From positions 124,001-188,000 of the forward strand of contig NZ_BIMH01000002.1 in the NCBI RefSeq assembly GCF_004000985.1: a stretch of 64,000 nt of DNA, read 5' to 3'. Shown one piece after another: positions 1 to 8,795 of this stretch. This DNA comes from Paenibacillus validus NBRC 15382 (lineage in GTDB: Bacteria; Bacillota; Bacilli; Paenibacillales; NBRC-103111). Every line of letters starts with the position of its first letter. Within the stretch, counting starts at the first letter, position 1. The notes under the pieces are model-generated. The model had not been told where the DNA came from and did not search any database. It worked only from the letters and a program-made list of their open reading frames with translations. The translations under genes were made by a program, and so were the position numbers.

Positions 1-547
1 GGCGGACGAATGCGCCCAAATAAACGACCACATAGCTGTAAATCAGCACGAACCAGACCGACATCCGGACGCCCCGGCTTAGACGCGTACCGTCTCCGCG
101 GTGCATCGCTTCGCCGTATTTGGTAAAGACCAAATACAAGAGCAGCGTAAACGCGAAAGACATCAGCGAAAATCCGAAATGCAGCGCGAGCACGGCCGAC
201 GATTGCGGCCACAAGACGGCAAGCGCTCCAAGAACCGCCTGCAGCAGCGTGAAGAACATCGCGCCGCCGACATACCACTTGGCGTCCTTGCGCTTGCTGT
301 ATAAAAACACAAGAATCGTTGTCGCGAGCAAAATGATCCCGACGACGCCGACAACAAACCGGTGACTGTATTCAATAAAAGATTCGATTGTATAGGCCGG
401 AACGAATTTGCCGTTGCATAACGGCCAATCGTCTCCGCAGCCTCGCCCGGATTCCGTCTTGGTCACTAACGCGCCCATGACCAGAATCAAGAACATGCCG
501 AGCATACTGGCCAATGATAAAGCCTTCATTCTTCGCTCCATCTTCAT
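1..547 (-). CDS. ctaA: Heme A synthase CtaA (3' part outside window)
   Basis: Only the first about 182 codons are present; the gene runs off the left edge. Translation of the minus strand from ATG 547 gives a hydrophobic protein with an early transmembrane segment, then the paired cysteines of the first external loop (GRGCGDDWPLCNG) and the EYSHR motif whose histidine is a heme ligand in the COX15/CtaA family, then further membrane helices. CtaA oxidises heme O to heme A for aa3-type cytochrome oxidase in the membrane. A GGGTGA ribosome-binding site precedes ATG 547; ATG 541 is an alternative. The partner enzyme CtaB lies 25 kb away at 25456-26403. The identification is firm; only the 3' end is unknown. 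Confidence 0.93.
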   Translation of the reverse strand, partial: MKMERRMKALSLASMLGMFLILVMGALVTKTESGRGCGDDWPLCNGKFVPAYTIESFIEYSHRFVVGVVGIILLATTILVFLYSKRKDAKWYVGGAMFFTLLQAVLGALAVLWPQSSAVLALHFGFSLMSFAFTLLLYLVFTKYGEAMHRGDGTRLSRGVRMSVWFVLIYSYVVVYLGAFVR

Positions 548-671
548 CCGCTTTCACCCGCTTCTTGTTCGTTATTTCTCGACATAATCGGACACCGACG
601 AACGTTTCATTAACATTATAACGATAATCAGGGGGCAATTCCACGCGGAATTGTTACAAAGCGATGAAAGA

Positions 672-705
672 AGAAAAGCCCAGGCGGAAGCGATCCGTCC
701 CGGGC
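672..705 (-). terminator. Rho-independent terminator after the thioredoxin-like gene
   Basis: On the minus strand GCCCGGGACGG pairs with CCGCCTGGGC, followed by TTTTCTT. It ends the 722-1066 gene. The rest of 548-721 holds the upstream region of ctaA and no gene. Confidence 0.75.
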
Positions 706-721
706 ATTCTCCATCCGTCGG

Positions 722-1066
722 TTAGGGAGCGAGCGTATTCGCAACTTCAACCGCGCGATCCAGAAACTGTTCGATTTCTTCCCGCGTTTTGCGCAGCTTG
801 CTCACAAAGCGGATCAGCTCCTGGCCGTTCCTGAAAGCGATAAAGCTCGGAATGCCTAAAATATTCAGCTCGCTGCACAAGTCCGGCATCTCATCGCGGT
901 CCACGTGGATAAATTGCAGCCGGTCGGCGTAAGCTTCTTCAACTTCCGGCATGAATGGTTCGATGAAATGGCAGTCCTTGCACCATGTGGCTTTAAAAAC
1001 GGCAACGGTCGGTTTGGAACCGCCGATGATTTCTTGAAATCGCTGTTCAGTCGTCACTTTCTCCAT
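722..1066 (-). CDS. Thioredoxin-like protein (WCKDC active site)
   Basis: A 114-residue thioredoxin-fold protein. The redox motif WCKDC sits near residue 30, inside the usual context VAVFKATWCKDC, and the cis-proline motif GIPSF near residue 73 follows as in thioredoxins. The motif differs from the classical WCGPC, as in the YtpP/YdbP-like group of Bacillales. No signal peptide is visible, so a cytoplasmic thiol-disulfide role is likely. I chose ATG 1066 because AGGCGGTG lies six bases before it; a GTG at 1075 is possible but has no spaced site. The gene is monocistronic and divergent from the SPFH gene. The exact substrate is not known. Confidence 0.88.
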   Translation of the reverse strand: MEKVTTEQRFQEIIGGSKPTVAVFKATWCKDCHFIEPFMPEVEEAYADRLQFIHVDRDEMPDLCSELNILGIPSFIAFRNGQELIRFVSKLRKTREEIEQFLDRAVEVANTLAP

Positions 1067-1190
1067 AGGAAACACCGCCTATTCTTAATATCAGAAATGG
1101 AACTTACCCCACTTATAGCATTCGACAAGGCGTCTGTCAATGAGCCGGGGTGCCTTTCTGGACGAGAAAAGAGTATCCATTATTCAGGGA

Positions 1191-1219
1191 TTTACATTAA
1201 TTCCTAAAAGTGATATCAT
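1191..1219 (+). promoter_or_regulatory. Sigma-A type promoter of the SPFH gene
   Basis: TTTACA (1191-1196), a 17-base spacer and TATCAT (1214-1219) lie 50 bases before the SPFH start. A short inverted repeat TGATA...TATCA overlaps the -10 region. Confidence 0.55.
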
Positions 1220-1269
1220 AACAGTATCAAAACAATATTTAAATGAATGACGAAAAGGAGTGTTTGTTC

Positions 1270-2115
1270 ATGCAGGAAAAAAAACCTTGGGTGATTAACG
1301 GATTCGTCGGTTTGCTTGGGCTCGTTGCCGTCGATGTGATCGGCACGCTGCTGCTCATCGATAAAGAATGGCCGGCTCTCGCCATTGTGCTTGCTCTGTT
1401 CTCCATCGCGCTGCTTTCGTCCTTGACGATCGTCCAGCCGAATCAAGCGATGGTCGTCACCTTCTTCGGCAGCTACTCCGGTACGATTCGCCGAAGCGGC
1501 ATCTGGATGACCATCCCGTTCTCCGTTCGGAAGAAAGTGTCCTTGCGGGTTCGCAACTTCAACAGCGCCAAGCTGAAAGTCAACGATATCGAAGGCAACC
1601 CGATCGAAATCGCCGCCGTCGTCGTCTTCCGCGTCGTCGATTCGGCGAAAGCGTCATTCGACGTCGACAATTATGAGCAGTTCGTGGAAATTCAAAGCGA
1701 GACGGCGCTCCGTCACGTGGCTAACAAATATCCGTACGACACGTTCGAAGACGGCGGCTACTCGCTGCGGGGCAATTCCGACGAAGTCGCTGCGGAACTG
1801 GCCCGCGAGCTGCAGGAACGGCTGTCCGTTGCCGGCGTGGAAGTGATGGAGGCGCGTCTGACGCATCTGGCGTACTCTACCGAAATCGCCAGCGCGATGC
1901 TGCAGCGCCAGCAAGCGGCCGCTATTATCGCCGCCCGCTCGAAGATTGTGGAAGGCGCGGTCGGCATGGTGCAGCTCGCTATCTCCCAGCTTCAGCGAGA
2001 GGGCGTCATCGAGCTCGACGAGGAACGCAAAGCCGCGATGATCAACAACCTGCTCGTCGCCATCGTATCCGATCGTTCCGCCAATCCCGTCATCAATACG
2101 GGAAGCTTGTACTAG
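1270..2115 (+). CDS. SPFH/band-7 domain membrane protein
   Basis: A 281-residue protein with two N-terminal hydrophobic segments (about residues 9-35 and 40-60), then a stomatin/prohibitin/flotillin-type (SPFH) domain beginning [18 protein letters not shown] and running to about residue 230, with a helical C-terminal part rich in Gln, Ala and Arg. SPFH proteins form membrane-associated oligomers and often scaffold proteases or stress complexes. ATG 1270 follows AAAAGGAGTG at seven bases; an earlier in-frame ATG at 1243 has no such site. The next gene, a ribbon-helix-helix protein, starts 15 bases after the stop and is probably co-transcribed. The cellular partner is unknown. Confidence 0.85.
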   Translation: MQEKKPWVINGFVGLLGLVAVDVIGTLLLIDKEWPALAIVLALFSIALLSSLTIVQPNQAMVVTFFGSYSGTIRRSGIWMTIPFSVRKKVSLRVRNFNSAKLKVNDIEGNPIEIAAVVVFRVVDSAKASFDVDNYEQFVEIQSETALRHVANKYPYDTFEDGGYSLRGNSDEVAAELARELQERLSVAGVEVMEARLTHLAYSTEIASAMLQRQQAAAIIAARSKIVEGAVGMVQLAISQLQREGVIELDEERKAAMINNLLVAIVSDRSANPVINTGSLY

Positions 2116-2130
2116 AAGGCGCAGTCCGTT

Positions 2131-2349
2131 ATGGCCGCGAAGAAAAATTTCCCTCTGCGGCTGGATCCGAAGTTATACGAGGTGCTTGAGCGATGGGCCG
2201 CGGACGAATTCCGCAGCGTAAACAGCCACATCGAATATTTGCTGCGGGACGCGGCTTCCCGAGCCGGAAGACACCTATCGCCGCGCCCGCCCGCCTCAGC
2301 TCCGAAAGAGCCGGCCTCCAGCGCAGACGACAACCCGACAACCGAATAA
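2131..2349 (+). CDS. Arc/ribbon-helix-helix family small protein
   Basis: A 72-residue protein. Residues 5-45 ([17 protein letters not shown], then [13 protein letters not shown]) show the beta-strand-helix-helix pattern of Arc/MetJ-type DNA-binding proteins, including the N-terminal RLDP strand that contacts DNA in this fold. The last about 25 residues are Pro/Ala/Ser-rich and probably disordered. It lies 15 bases after the SPFH gene, with AGAAGGCG before its start, and the hairpin at 2375-2415 follows. Arc-type proteins next to SPFH genes suggest a local regulator, but no DNA target is shown here and no toxin is adjacent. Confidence 0.75.
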   Translation: MAAKKNFPLRLDPKLYEVLERWAADEFRSVNSHIEYLLRDAASRAGRHLSPRPPASAPKEPASSADDNPTTE

Positions 2350-2374
2350 AGCGCTTGCCCCCGCGCATGCGGCA

Positions 2375-2415
2375 AAGCCCCCGAACGATCCTTGGCGGAT
2401 AACGTTCGGGGGCTT
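2375..2415. terminator. Long stem-loop between convergent genes
   Basis: AAGCCCCCGAACG pairs perfectly with CGTTCGGGGGCTT. It lies between the plus-strand Arc-like gene and the minus-strand lipoprotein gene. No long T-tract follows on either strand, so it may terminate weakly or protect transcript ends. Confidence 0.6.
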
Positions 2416-2461
2416 ATGCATGTTGGTCCCCATATTGGGAAAATGTAACGGGTAAAGCTCG

Positions 2462-4060
2462 TTATTCGCGGACGATGCCGACCGTTTGCGTTTCTTGCGT
2501 CCAGCCAACCTTAGCGTTCATGCTCTCCGCAACGAAACGCACCGGAATGTACGTTGAGCCGTCGACGATAACTGCGGCTTTCTCCAGCGTTTGCAACTGT
2601 CCGTTCACGCTTGCCTGCGTGCTGTTGATCGTCAGAACGGTTACGTTGCCGCTAAGCGGGTCAGTGATCGTGACTTGCTGCTTGGCCGCATCCCATTCGA
2701 CGTCGGCGTCGAGCTGCTCGGCGACGAAGCGCGCCGGAACCATCACGGTCCCTTGATCGTTGAACGGCGTCAGGCCTGGAATGATGCTGTCTTCGGAAGA
2801 GACGGTCAGATTTACTTCTTTCTTCGTGATGTTCAGTTCGTCCTTCAACAGCTTGTAGAGGTCCGACTTCGGATCGAGCGAGGCGACGAGCTTGCTCGAG
2901 GTCAGGCGTCCGGATTTGTTCATCCACTCCACGACTCCGCCGGTTGTATCGATAGGATCGATCGTCACCGGTTTGTTGACGTTCCATACTTCGCCGCTGG
3001 AGGTCACTTTAATCGACTTGAGTCCATGCTTGGCCGAATCCGGCAGCGTGAGCAGCAATACGCTTGTCGACTTGCGGGTTACGTTCTCCGCGTCTACATA
3101 CAGATCCATCGTCAACGATTGGTTGTCGTTCAGCAAGTCCTGTATCGACATGCCGTCTTCGTTCTTAGGCAAGCTGTTCAGCGATTGATCAAAGCTCGCT
3201 ACGACTTGTTCCAAATTGCTTTTCAGGAACGTATAGATGAATTCGACAGCTAATGTTTTATTCTCCAGGAAAGGCATGATCGAATCGAGCGCGCCTGTGT
3301 CGCCTTCGGCGTTCGCACTGCCGGCTTTGACCATTTCCTTCAAGAACGGCGCATATACATCATACAGCGCGGCGATAAATTGCTTAAGGCCTTCCTCATC
3401 TTTCAGAACATTGGTCAGGAAACCCTTGATCAGCCCGACCAGCTCGCTGCCCTTCAACTCAACGTGAAGCTTCTGCAGCTGCAGCGCTTCTCCGTTCACG
3501 GTTACGTTCGCTGCCTCCGCGGAGATCGTCTTCGGGTTCGGGAAGTTGCTCGTGAAGAACGAGCTGAACTTCGGCATCGCCTCTACGGCCTTCTGACCGA
3601 GCTGCTCGATCTGCTTCTGCAGTTCCGGCGTCGTCGGAAGAGCGGAACCTGCGCCTATTGCGGCGCTGTTGCCAATGACGATCGGCTTCTTCGCGCCTTC
3701 GATTTGAATCGTATAGATCATGTCGGATAAGACCAGGTGAAACGGAATTTTCACGTTCGCGTAAGCGAGCGAGCCTTTCGCGGAAAGCTCGGTCGGGCTT
3801 TGCTGCTTCATCTCGGTAACTTCTACCTTGAAGCCGTTCAACAGCTCGATCGCGCGCTTCTCTTCCGGCGTTATGGATGCGGCGGGATCCGCTGTCAGCT
3901 CCAAGGTTACACTTGATGCGCCTTCCGAAGATTTAACGGTAAACAGGTTGGACATGACTTTGCTGACGTCGACCGAGCCTACCGGTTGACAACCGGCCAG
4001 TACGATCACAAGGGCGATCAGCATGAGACTTAGTTTGGCGCTCCAATGTTTCTTCTTCAT
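2462..4060 (-). CDS. Lipoprotein with C-terminal copper-amine-oxidase-N-terminal-type domain
   Basis: A 532-residue exported protein. Its N-terminus is a lipoprotein signal: KKKH, a hydrophobic core and the lipobox LAGC with the modified cysteine at residue 24. The large middle part has no motif I recognise. The last about 100 residues hold two imperfect copies of the stalk-type domain common in Paenibacillus: VMVPARFVAEQLDADVEWD and IPVRFVAESMNAKVGW, each with the V/IPVRF-A-E-L-x-A-x-V-x-W pattern. This domain is non-catalytic and found on many cell-surface proteins, so no amine oxidase activity is implied. It is probably anchored on the outer face of the membrane. The gene is monocistronic and its function is unknown. 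Confidence 0.85.
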   Translation of the reverse strand: MKKKHWSAKLSLMLIALVIVLAGCQPVGSVDVSKVMSNLFTVKSSEGASSVTLELTADPAASITPEEKRAIELLNGFKVEVTEMKQQSPTELSAKGSLAYANVKIPFHLVLSDMIYTIQIEGAKKPIVIGNSAAIGAGSALPTTPELQKQIEQLGQKAVEAMPKFSSFFTSNFPNPKTISAEAANVTVNGEALQLQKLHVELKGSELVGLIKGFLTNVLKDEEGLKQFIAALYDVYAPFLKEMVKAGSANAEGDTGALDSIMPFLENKTLAVEFIYTFLKSNLEQVVASFDQSLNSLPKNEDGMSIQDLLNDNQSLTMDLYVDAENVTRKSTSVLLLTLPDSAKHGLKSIKVTSSGEVWNVNKPVTIDPIDTTGGVVEWMNKSGRLTSSKLVASLDPKSDLYKLLKDELNITKKEVNLTVSSEDSIIPGLTPFNDQGTVMVPARFVAEQLDADVEWDAAKQQVTITDPLSGNVTVLTINSTQASVNGQLQTLEKAAVIVDGSTYIPVRFVAESMNAKVGWTQETQTVGIVRE

Positions 4061-4195
4061 TCTTACCTCCTGAAATATGTAAATAAGTTCGGGGCCGTGC
4101 TACATTTTATACGCTTTTTATTTGGAAACGTTGCACTCGCCTGCGAAAATATACAAATTGTAACAATTTCCCATCGACAGGAAAGGAGGAACGGG

Positions 4196-5482
4196 ATGAA
4201 TCGTGATAAATACCGCTGGAGCGGAACCGATCTGCTGCATAAGCTGGCCGATCTGCCTCATGAGCTTTGGCATTGGTTCAAAGGCAAGGCGCACAGCGTG
4301 CAGCACGAGGAGCCGCTGCTCGCGGCCGCCCACCGGATCGAGCTGAACCGGCCTTCGCTCGACGCTTTGAAGCGGCGCTATGCCTGGAAGCTGTCGCTTG
4401 CGGGCAAGGACGGGGCCGCCTCGGCCGAGGCCTGGGACGAAGCCGCCGTCAGCCCGTGGGAGCGGCAGCTGACGGCGCGCCTGGCCGCGGAGCGCGATGC
4501 GCATAACCGGAACAACTTGACGCGGACGACCGCCTACCTGAGGATGTACCGCGAGCACCCGGAGCTGCACTGGGCATTCCTCGCGCATATGGTGTCGCGC
4601 AACGGAGGCTGGAGCATGACCGATCTTCGCGGCGAGTTTCTCCCCTACCTGTTAAGCGAAGATCAGCGGGAGTGGGTGTTCCGATTCCTGGAACGGGCGA
4701 ACGCGCTTATTTTTCGCGACGCTTATCCGCAGCTGCTGCTATATGAGGCCAGCCTAAGGCATCGCAGGCCGCTGTTTCACCTGCTCCCCGCCTTCGGGGT
4801 ATCGCGCTTCATGCGCCCGTTGTGGGAGCATTTCTGGGAACGGCGGGAGTCCGCTCTCTTGACGGTCGGACTCATTATCAACGAGCAGCAGCATATCGAG
4901 GAGCGGGTCGTGCGCAACGCTTCGTTCCTGCAGCAAGTGGTCGATACGTTCTTCTTCCAGGCACAGTCGCTGCTGCAGCTGAACCAGGTTGTGTTCCCGT
5001 ACCGGTATGCAGCCGATTGCCGGTTGGCCGGCCTGATCCTGGAAAGCTTCAGCAGCTTGCGGGAGCGTATCGAGGTGGGCAAATCGCTGTACGCGATCTT
5101 GTTCGGCATTCCGGCCGTGCACGAGGGGGCCGTGCGCTTTGCCTGCGAGCGGCGGCACACAGGGTCGCGCGCGGATTATTGGCCGCAGCTGTTCGCGTCG
5201 GTGCGGCACGGTCCGCCGGTGAAGCGCGGACAGCTGCAGGAGAAGCTGGACGGCCTGCGGCTAAAGCCAGGAGCCGCGCCCCTGTACAGTCCGGGTCTCG
5301 CGGAGGCGTGGCCGGACCGGCCGATCGCCCCCACGGAGCCCGGAGACTGGTTCACGGATATCGCCGTGCTCGGTTATTTAAGCAGCATCCCGGCGCCGTT
5401 CTCGTTCGAGATGACGCAGGCAAACGGCTTCGGGTTGAAGAAGATCGAGATGACCGTGCTCGCGGGGGACTTGCTTGTTTGA
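4196..5482 (+). CDS. DUF2515 family protein (YppC-like)
   Basis: A 428-residue soluble protein resembling the DUF2515 family (B. subtilis YppC). Recognisable stretches are NLTRTTAYLRMYREHPELHWAFL, MVSRNGGWSMTDL and NEQQHIEERVV. There is no signal peptide or membrane segment. The ATG at 4196 follows GGAAAGGAGGAACGGG, a near-ideal ribosome-binding site; an in-frame ATG 150 bases upstream would start inside the divergent promoter region and is rejected. The gene is divergent from the lipoprotein gene and is followed by a terminator. The molecular function of the family is unknown. Confidence 0.78.
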   Translation: MNRDKYRWSGTDLLHKLADLPHELWHWFKGKAHSVQHEEPLLAAAHRIELNRPSLDALKRRYAWKLSLAGKDGAASAEAWDEAAVSPWERQLTARLAAERDAHNRNNLTRTTAYLRMYREHPELHWAFLAHMVSRNGGWSMTDLRGEFLPYLLSEDQREWVFRFLERANALIFRDAYPQLLLYEASLRHRRPLFHLLPAFGVSRFMRPLWEHFWERRESALLTVGLIINEQQHIEERVVRNASFLQQVVDTFFFQAQSLLQLNQVVFPYRYAADCRLAGLILESFSSLRERIEVGKSLYAILFGIPAVHEGAVRFACERRHTGSRADYWPQLFASVRHGPPVKRGQLQEKLDGLRLKPGAAPLYSPGLAEAWPDRPIAPTEPGDWFTDIAVLGYLSSIPAPFSFEMTQANGFGLKKIEMTVLAGDLLV

Positions 5483-5521
5483 GAAGCGGCGCGCAGGCTG
5501 GGCACCGTTCGCCCAACACCA

Positions 5522-5568
5522 ATACCCCAATCCTTCACCCTCTTTCGAGCAGGCGTGGATTGGGGTAT
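5522..5568 (+). terminator. Inverted repeat after the DUF2515 gene
   Basis: ATACCCCAATCC (5522-5533) pairs with GGATTGGGGTAT (5557-5568) around a 23-base loop. Just downstream is a short direct repeat, TTTACTCAGG twice. Confidence 0.55.
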
Positions 5569-5612
5569 ATGCCGTTCTAGCTTAGCGGTTTTACTCAGGT
5601 TTTACTCAGGCT

Positions 5613-7328
5613 TTACGAGCCGCCTTGCCGCTTCTTCGACCGGTCTAACCGCGACAGCAGCGGACCCGCCAGCTTGCGCAGCGGACCTGGCGCCTGCTGC
5701 AAATCTTGCAGCCTCAGGACGCGCGTCGCAAACAGCAGCAGCGGATAGGCTGCGCCGACGATCGCGCAGATGACGATCGACTGCACCATATCGTTGAGCC
5801 GAACCGAGGCGAACGGTGTCACGTAGAGGCGGCACGCTTGATCGAGCAGGATGCCGATGACTGCGATTAGCGCCGTTGAGCCGATCAGCCCGATCCAGCG
5901 CTTTCCGCCGAAGATGCGGAAGCTCACGTTCTGGCGAAGCACGCGGACAATGATCGCCGTCATGATGATAAAGCAAAGCGCCGTCGCCGCGATAATGCCG
6001 TAGATGCCGAAAAGCGGCGCAAGCGCAAAGCTGACGGCGAGTTTGGCGGCGATGCCGACGATCACCGCGAGCACAAGCGTCCTCATCCGCCCCATGCCCA
6101 TCAGTACCGCGCCGGACGTCTGCATGACAATTTGGAAGATGGCGGTTACCGTCAGCATGGCAATGACCGGACCGGCATACGTCTCCACGATCTCCGATCC
6201 CGTCACATTGCCGAATATGAAGCCGTTCAGCGGGCGGGCGGCAAGCGCGATCAGCAGCACCATCGGCAGGCCGGAGAGCAGCGAAAGCTGAAGCACCTTG
6301 GCCGTCTGCTCGGACACCTGCTTCATGTCCTTCTGCGAGTAAGCCGCCGAGATGATCGGGACGATCGATTGGCTGAGCGCGACGGCCAGAATGATCGGGA
6401 TGCCGGCAAGCGACTGGGCCCGTCCGGTTAAGATCCCGAGTATTTCACGGGCCGGCTCCTCCCCGAACCGGTCCTTCAACAGCAGCGTCACGATCGAAGA
6501 ATCGATCGTATAGATGAGCGTCACCGTCATCGAGAAGATGACGATCGGTACCGACAGCTTGAACAGCTGGCCGTAGATCGCGCGGAACGCAAGCGGCGCT
6601 GACGCCGAGGCGGCCGCCGCCGCGTTCGCGCCCGATTCCGCTGCCGCCTGAGCGGCCGGCACAACGGCCATTCGCTCGCTGCGGTCGCTGCGCTTCAGCC
6701 GGAGCGCGTAATACAGCATCACGGCCGCCGCCGCGATACTGCCCATCACGCCGCCGAACGAAGCGCCGGCGACAGCGGCGTCCAGGCTGTGGCCGAGCAG
6801 CAAATACGCCAGCGCCACCGAGGTGGCGACGCGGAATATTTGTTCGATAATTTGCGAAATGCCGTTCGGCATCATCATCCGGCGGCCTTGAAAATAACCG
6901 CGCATGATGGCAATCAGCGGGAACAGCAGCAGCGCCGGCGCAATCGCGCGAATCGGCAGCGCCGCCTGCGGGTTGACGATGCTTTCCGCGAAGTAAGGCG
7001 CGGCGGCATACATCAGTACGGTCATCACGACGCCCGCCGCCAGGGCGAACAGCAAGGCCGCCTTGTAAATCCGGTTGGCCTCCTCGTGGCGTCCGAGCGA
7101 GGTGCGCTCGGAGATCATTTTGCTCAGCGCGCTCGGAATACCGGCCGTTGCCACAACGAGCAGCACGGAGTACAAATTGAAGGCGATTCCGTATGCCGCC
7201 ATGCCGATATCGCCGAGCAGGTAAACGAGCGGAATGCGCTGCACGACGCCGAGCGCCCGCGCCACCAATGCGGCTAACGTTAATATAAGCGTACCTTTGA
7301 CTAGCGAATCTTTTCCGACTTTAGACAC
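5613..7328 (-). CDS. MOP-superfamily flippase, SpoVB/YtgP (MurJ-like) group
   Basis: A 571-residue polytopic membrane protein with about 14 hydrophobic segments. The N-terminal pattern KGTLILTLAALVARALGVVQRIPL, then GIPSALSKMISE and MRGYFQGRRMMMPNGISQIIEQ, is typical of the SpoVB/YtgP group of the MOP (multidrug/oligosaccharidyl-lipid/polysaccharide) exporters. Members flip lipid-linked cell-wall or spore-cortex precursors across the membrane. A Pro/Ala-rich cytoplasmic loop lies near residues 215-245. The gene may form the end of the minus-strand series from asnB, but a hairpin at 7359-7389 separates it from the DUF456 gene. Sequence alone does not decide between a vegetative MurJ role and a sporulation SpoVB role. 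Confidence 0.85.
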   Translation of the reverse strand: MSKVGKDSLVKGTLILTLAALVARALGVVQRIPLVYLLGDIGMAAYGIAFNLYSVLLVVATAGIPSALSKMISERTSLGRHEEANRIYKAALLFALAAGVVMTVLMYAAAPYFAESIVNPQAALPIRAIAPALLLFPLIAIMRGYFQGRRMMMPNGISQIIEQIFRVATSVALAYLLLGHSLDAAVAGASFGGVMGSIAAAAVMLYYALRLKRSDRSERMAVVPAAQAAAESGANAAAAASASAPLAFRAIYGQLFKLSVPIVIFSMTVTLIYTIDSSIVTLLLKDRFGEEPAREILGILTGRAQSLAGIPIILAVALSQSIVPIISAAYSQKDMKQVSEQTAKVLQLSLLSGLPMVLLIALAARPLNGFIFGNVTGSEIVETYAGPVIAMLTVTAIFQIVMQTSGAVLMGMGRMRTLVLAVIVGIAAKLAVSFALAPLFGIYGIIAATALCFIIMTAIIVRVLRQNVSFRIFGGKRWIGLIGSTALIAVIGILLDQACRLYVTPFASVRLNDMVQSIVICAIVGAAYPLLLFATRVLRLQDLQQAPGPLRKLAGPLLSRLDRSKKRQGGS

Positions 7329-7358
7329 AGGCGTTTCCCTTCTCCCTTATCAACCGAA

Positions 7359-7389
7359 GAAAAACCGCCCGAACCAAGCTCCGGCGGTC
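7359..7389 (-). terminator. Rho-independent terminator after the DUF456 gene
   Basis: On the minus strand ACCGCCGGA pairs with TTCGGGCGGT, followed by TTTTC. It ends the asnB-Cof-DUF456 series and precedes the flippase gene. Confidence 0.7.
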
Positions 7390-7463
7390 TTCTTCCAAAG
7401 TGCCTTATTTCAATAACGGAACGACGGTGAACAACGGCGCTATGGCCCCGGTTCTGGCCGTAC

Positions 7464-7952
7464 TTACGCATAGCGCACGACCCAAACGACGAACAGCGCG
7501 ATCATCAGCAGCTGAAAGCCGAATTTGACTACCAGGCTGGAGAAAAAGCCGACCAACGCCCCGACTCCGGCACGCAGCGCCTGCTTCCAAGGGGTGCCGA
7601 CGATCAGCTCGCCGAGGACGGCCCCGAGAAACGGTCCTACAATGAGCCCGACTCCCGGAATGACGAACGGTCCTGCAATCAGGCCGATCGTGCTGCCGAT
7701 CACAGAGGCGCGGTTGCCGCCGAACTTCTTGACGCCAAGCGCGTTCACGAGATAATCGGCAATCATGAGCACGGCCACGATGGACGTCTGGATCAGCCAG
7801 AACCAGAAGCCGAACGGTTCGAAGCCGAGCATAAACCCGTATACGAAGAACGCTCCGTAGATGGCCAGCGCCCCCGGCAGTATCGGGTACACCGCGCCGG
7901 CCATGCCGATGACGAACAAGAGGACGATAATCGACCAAGCTGCCAGCACCAT
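7464..7952 (-). CDS. DUF456 small membrane protein
   Basis: A 162-residue protein made almost wholly of hydrophobic segments. It has the features of the DUF456 family: AGAVYPILPGALAIYG near the N-terminus, a conserved KKFGGNRASVIGSTIG segment in the middle and glycine-rich helices after it (GPFVIPGVGLIVGPFLGA). Glycine-zipper-like repeats point to close helix packing. The function is unknown; family members are found in many Gram-positive bacteria. It lies 50 bases after the Cof-type phosphatase gene on the same strand. Confidence 0.82.
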   Translation of the reverse strand: MVLAAWSIIVLLFVIGMAGAVYPILPGALAIYGAFFVYGFMLGFEPFGFWFWLIQTSIVAVLMIADYLVNALGVKKFGGNRASVIGSTIGLIAGPFVIPGVGLIVGPFLGAVLGELIVGTPWKQALRAGVGALVGFFSSLVVKFGFQLLMIALFVVWVVRYA

Positions 7953-8003
7953 GCAGCCTCACTCCTTTCGCTACGCTTTCTTGTAAAGCCCGGCGACGCC
8001 CGC

Positions 8004-8762
8004 TTAAATGCCGGCGTTACCGCCCAATGCATATTCGCGGATGATGCGTGCGACTCCGTGCTCCTCGTTCGTAAGCGTGACGGTGTCGGCGAGCTTCTTC
8101 ACTTCGTCCTGCGCATTGCCCATAGCGACGCCAAGACCCGCTTCGCGGATCATCGACACGTCGTTCAAGCTGTCGCCCATCGCAATCACCTGCGACATGT
8201 CGAAGCCGTAAAGCTCGCACAACCGGCGCAGGCCGCTCGCTTTATTGACGCCCTTCGGGTTCATCTCGATATTGCACGGGTGCGAATTGGTGATCTCGAA
8301 CAGGTCCCACGATTCCAGCTGCTGCCGGATCGTACCCAGCACCTCGAGATTCTCCGTATAATAGCCGAACTTCAGCCACGTCCGCGCATCGATATCGCCG
8401 ACCCCGTCCCACGTCTCCTTATTAAACACATCGCCGACGCTGTACGCCCAGTACCAGGGATCGTACTGAATCGCCAGCTGGTGCATGCGGCGCACTTCAT
8501 CCGCCTGCATCGGGTGCCGCTCGAGCAGCTCGCCCGGCGCCTTCCAGACCTCGCCTCCGTTGACGGTGACGAGCGGAGAGGTCAAGCCGAGCTCCACCGC
8601 GTACGGCAGCGCATTCTGGATCCCGCGTCCGGTCGCGAACACCACCTTGATTCCCGCATCTTCGGCCGCGAGTATGGCCGCGCGGGTTTCGGCTGAAATC
8701 GTCTTCTCCTCCGTCAGCATGGTGCCGTCCATGTCGAGTGCAATCATCCGGTATCGACTCAT
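8004..8762 (-). CDS. Cof-type HAD-IIB phosphatase
   Basis: A 252-residue haloacid-dehalogenase-superfamily hydrolase. Motif I is ALDMDGTML (both catalytic aspartates, residues about 9-11), motif II is FATGR, the motif III lysine region is KGVNKASGL, and motif IV is AMGDSLNDVSMI. The position of the cap domain between motifs II and III, and the GDxxND signature, place it in the Cof (IIB) group, which dephosphorylates sugar phosphates, nucleotides or cofactor precursors. Its substrate cannot be read from the sequence. It lies between asnB and the DUF456 gene on the same strand, 33 bases after asnB. Confidence 0.9.
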   Translation of the reverse strand: MSRYRMIALDMDGTMLTEEKTISAETRAAILAAEDAGIKVVFATGRGIQNALPYAVELGLTSPLVTVNGGEVWKAPGELLERHPMQADEVRRMHQLAIQYDPWYWAYSVGDVFNKETWDGVGDIDARTWLKFGYYTENLEVLGTIRQQLESWDLFEITNSHPCNIEMNPKGVNKASGLRRLCELYGFDMSQVIAMGDSLNDVSMIREAGLGVAMGNAQDEVKKLADTVTLTNEEHGVARIIREYALGGNAGI

Positions 8763-8795
8763 TCGTACCTCTCCTTTATCCCAGATCGTCCTTCC

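Noticed and set aside
2462-4060. Amine oxidase activity for the lipoprotein with the copper-amine-oxidase-type domain
   Set aside because: Only the non-catalytic N-terminal-type domain is present; there is no catalytic tyrosine or copper site.
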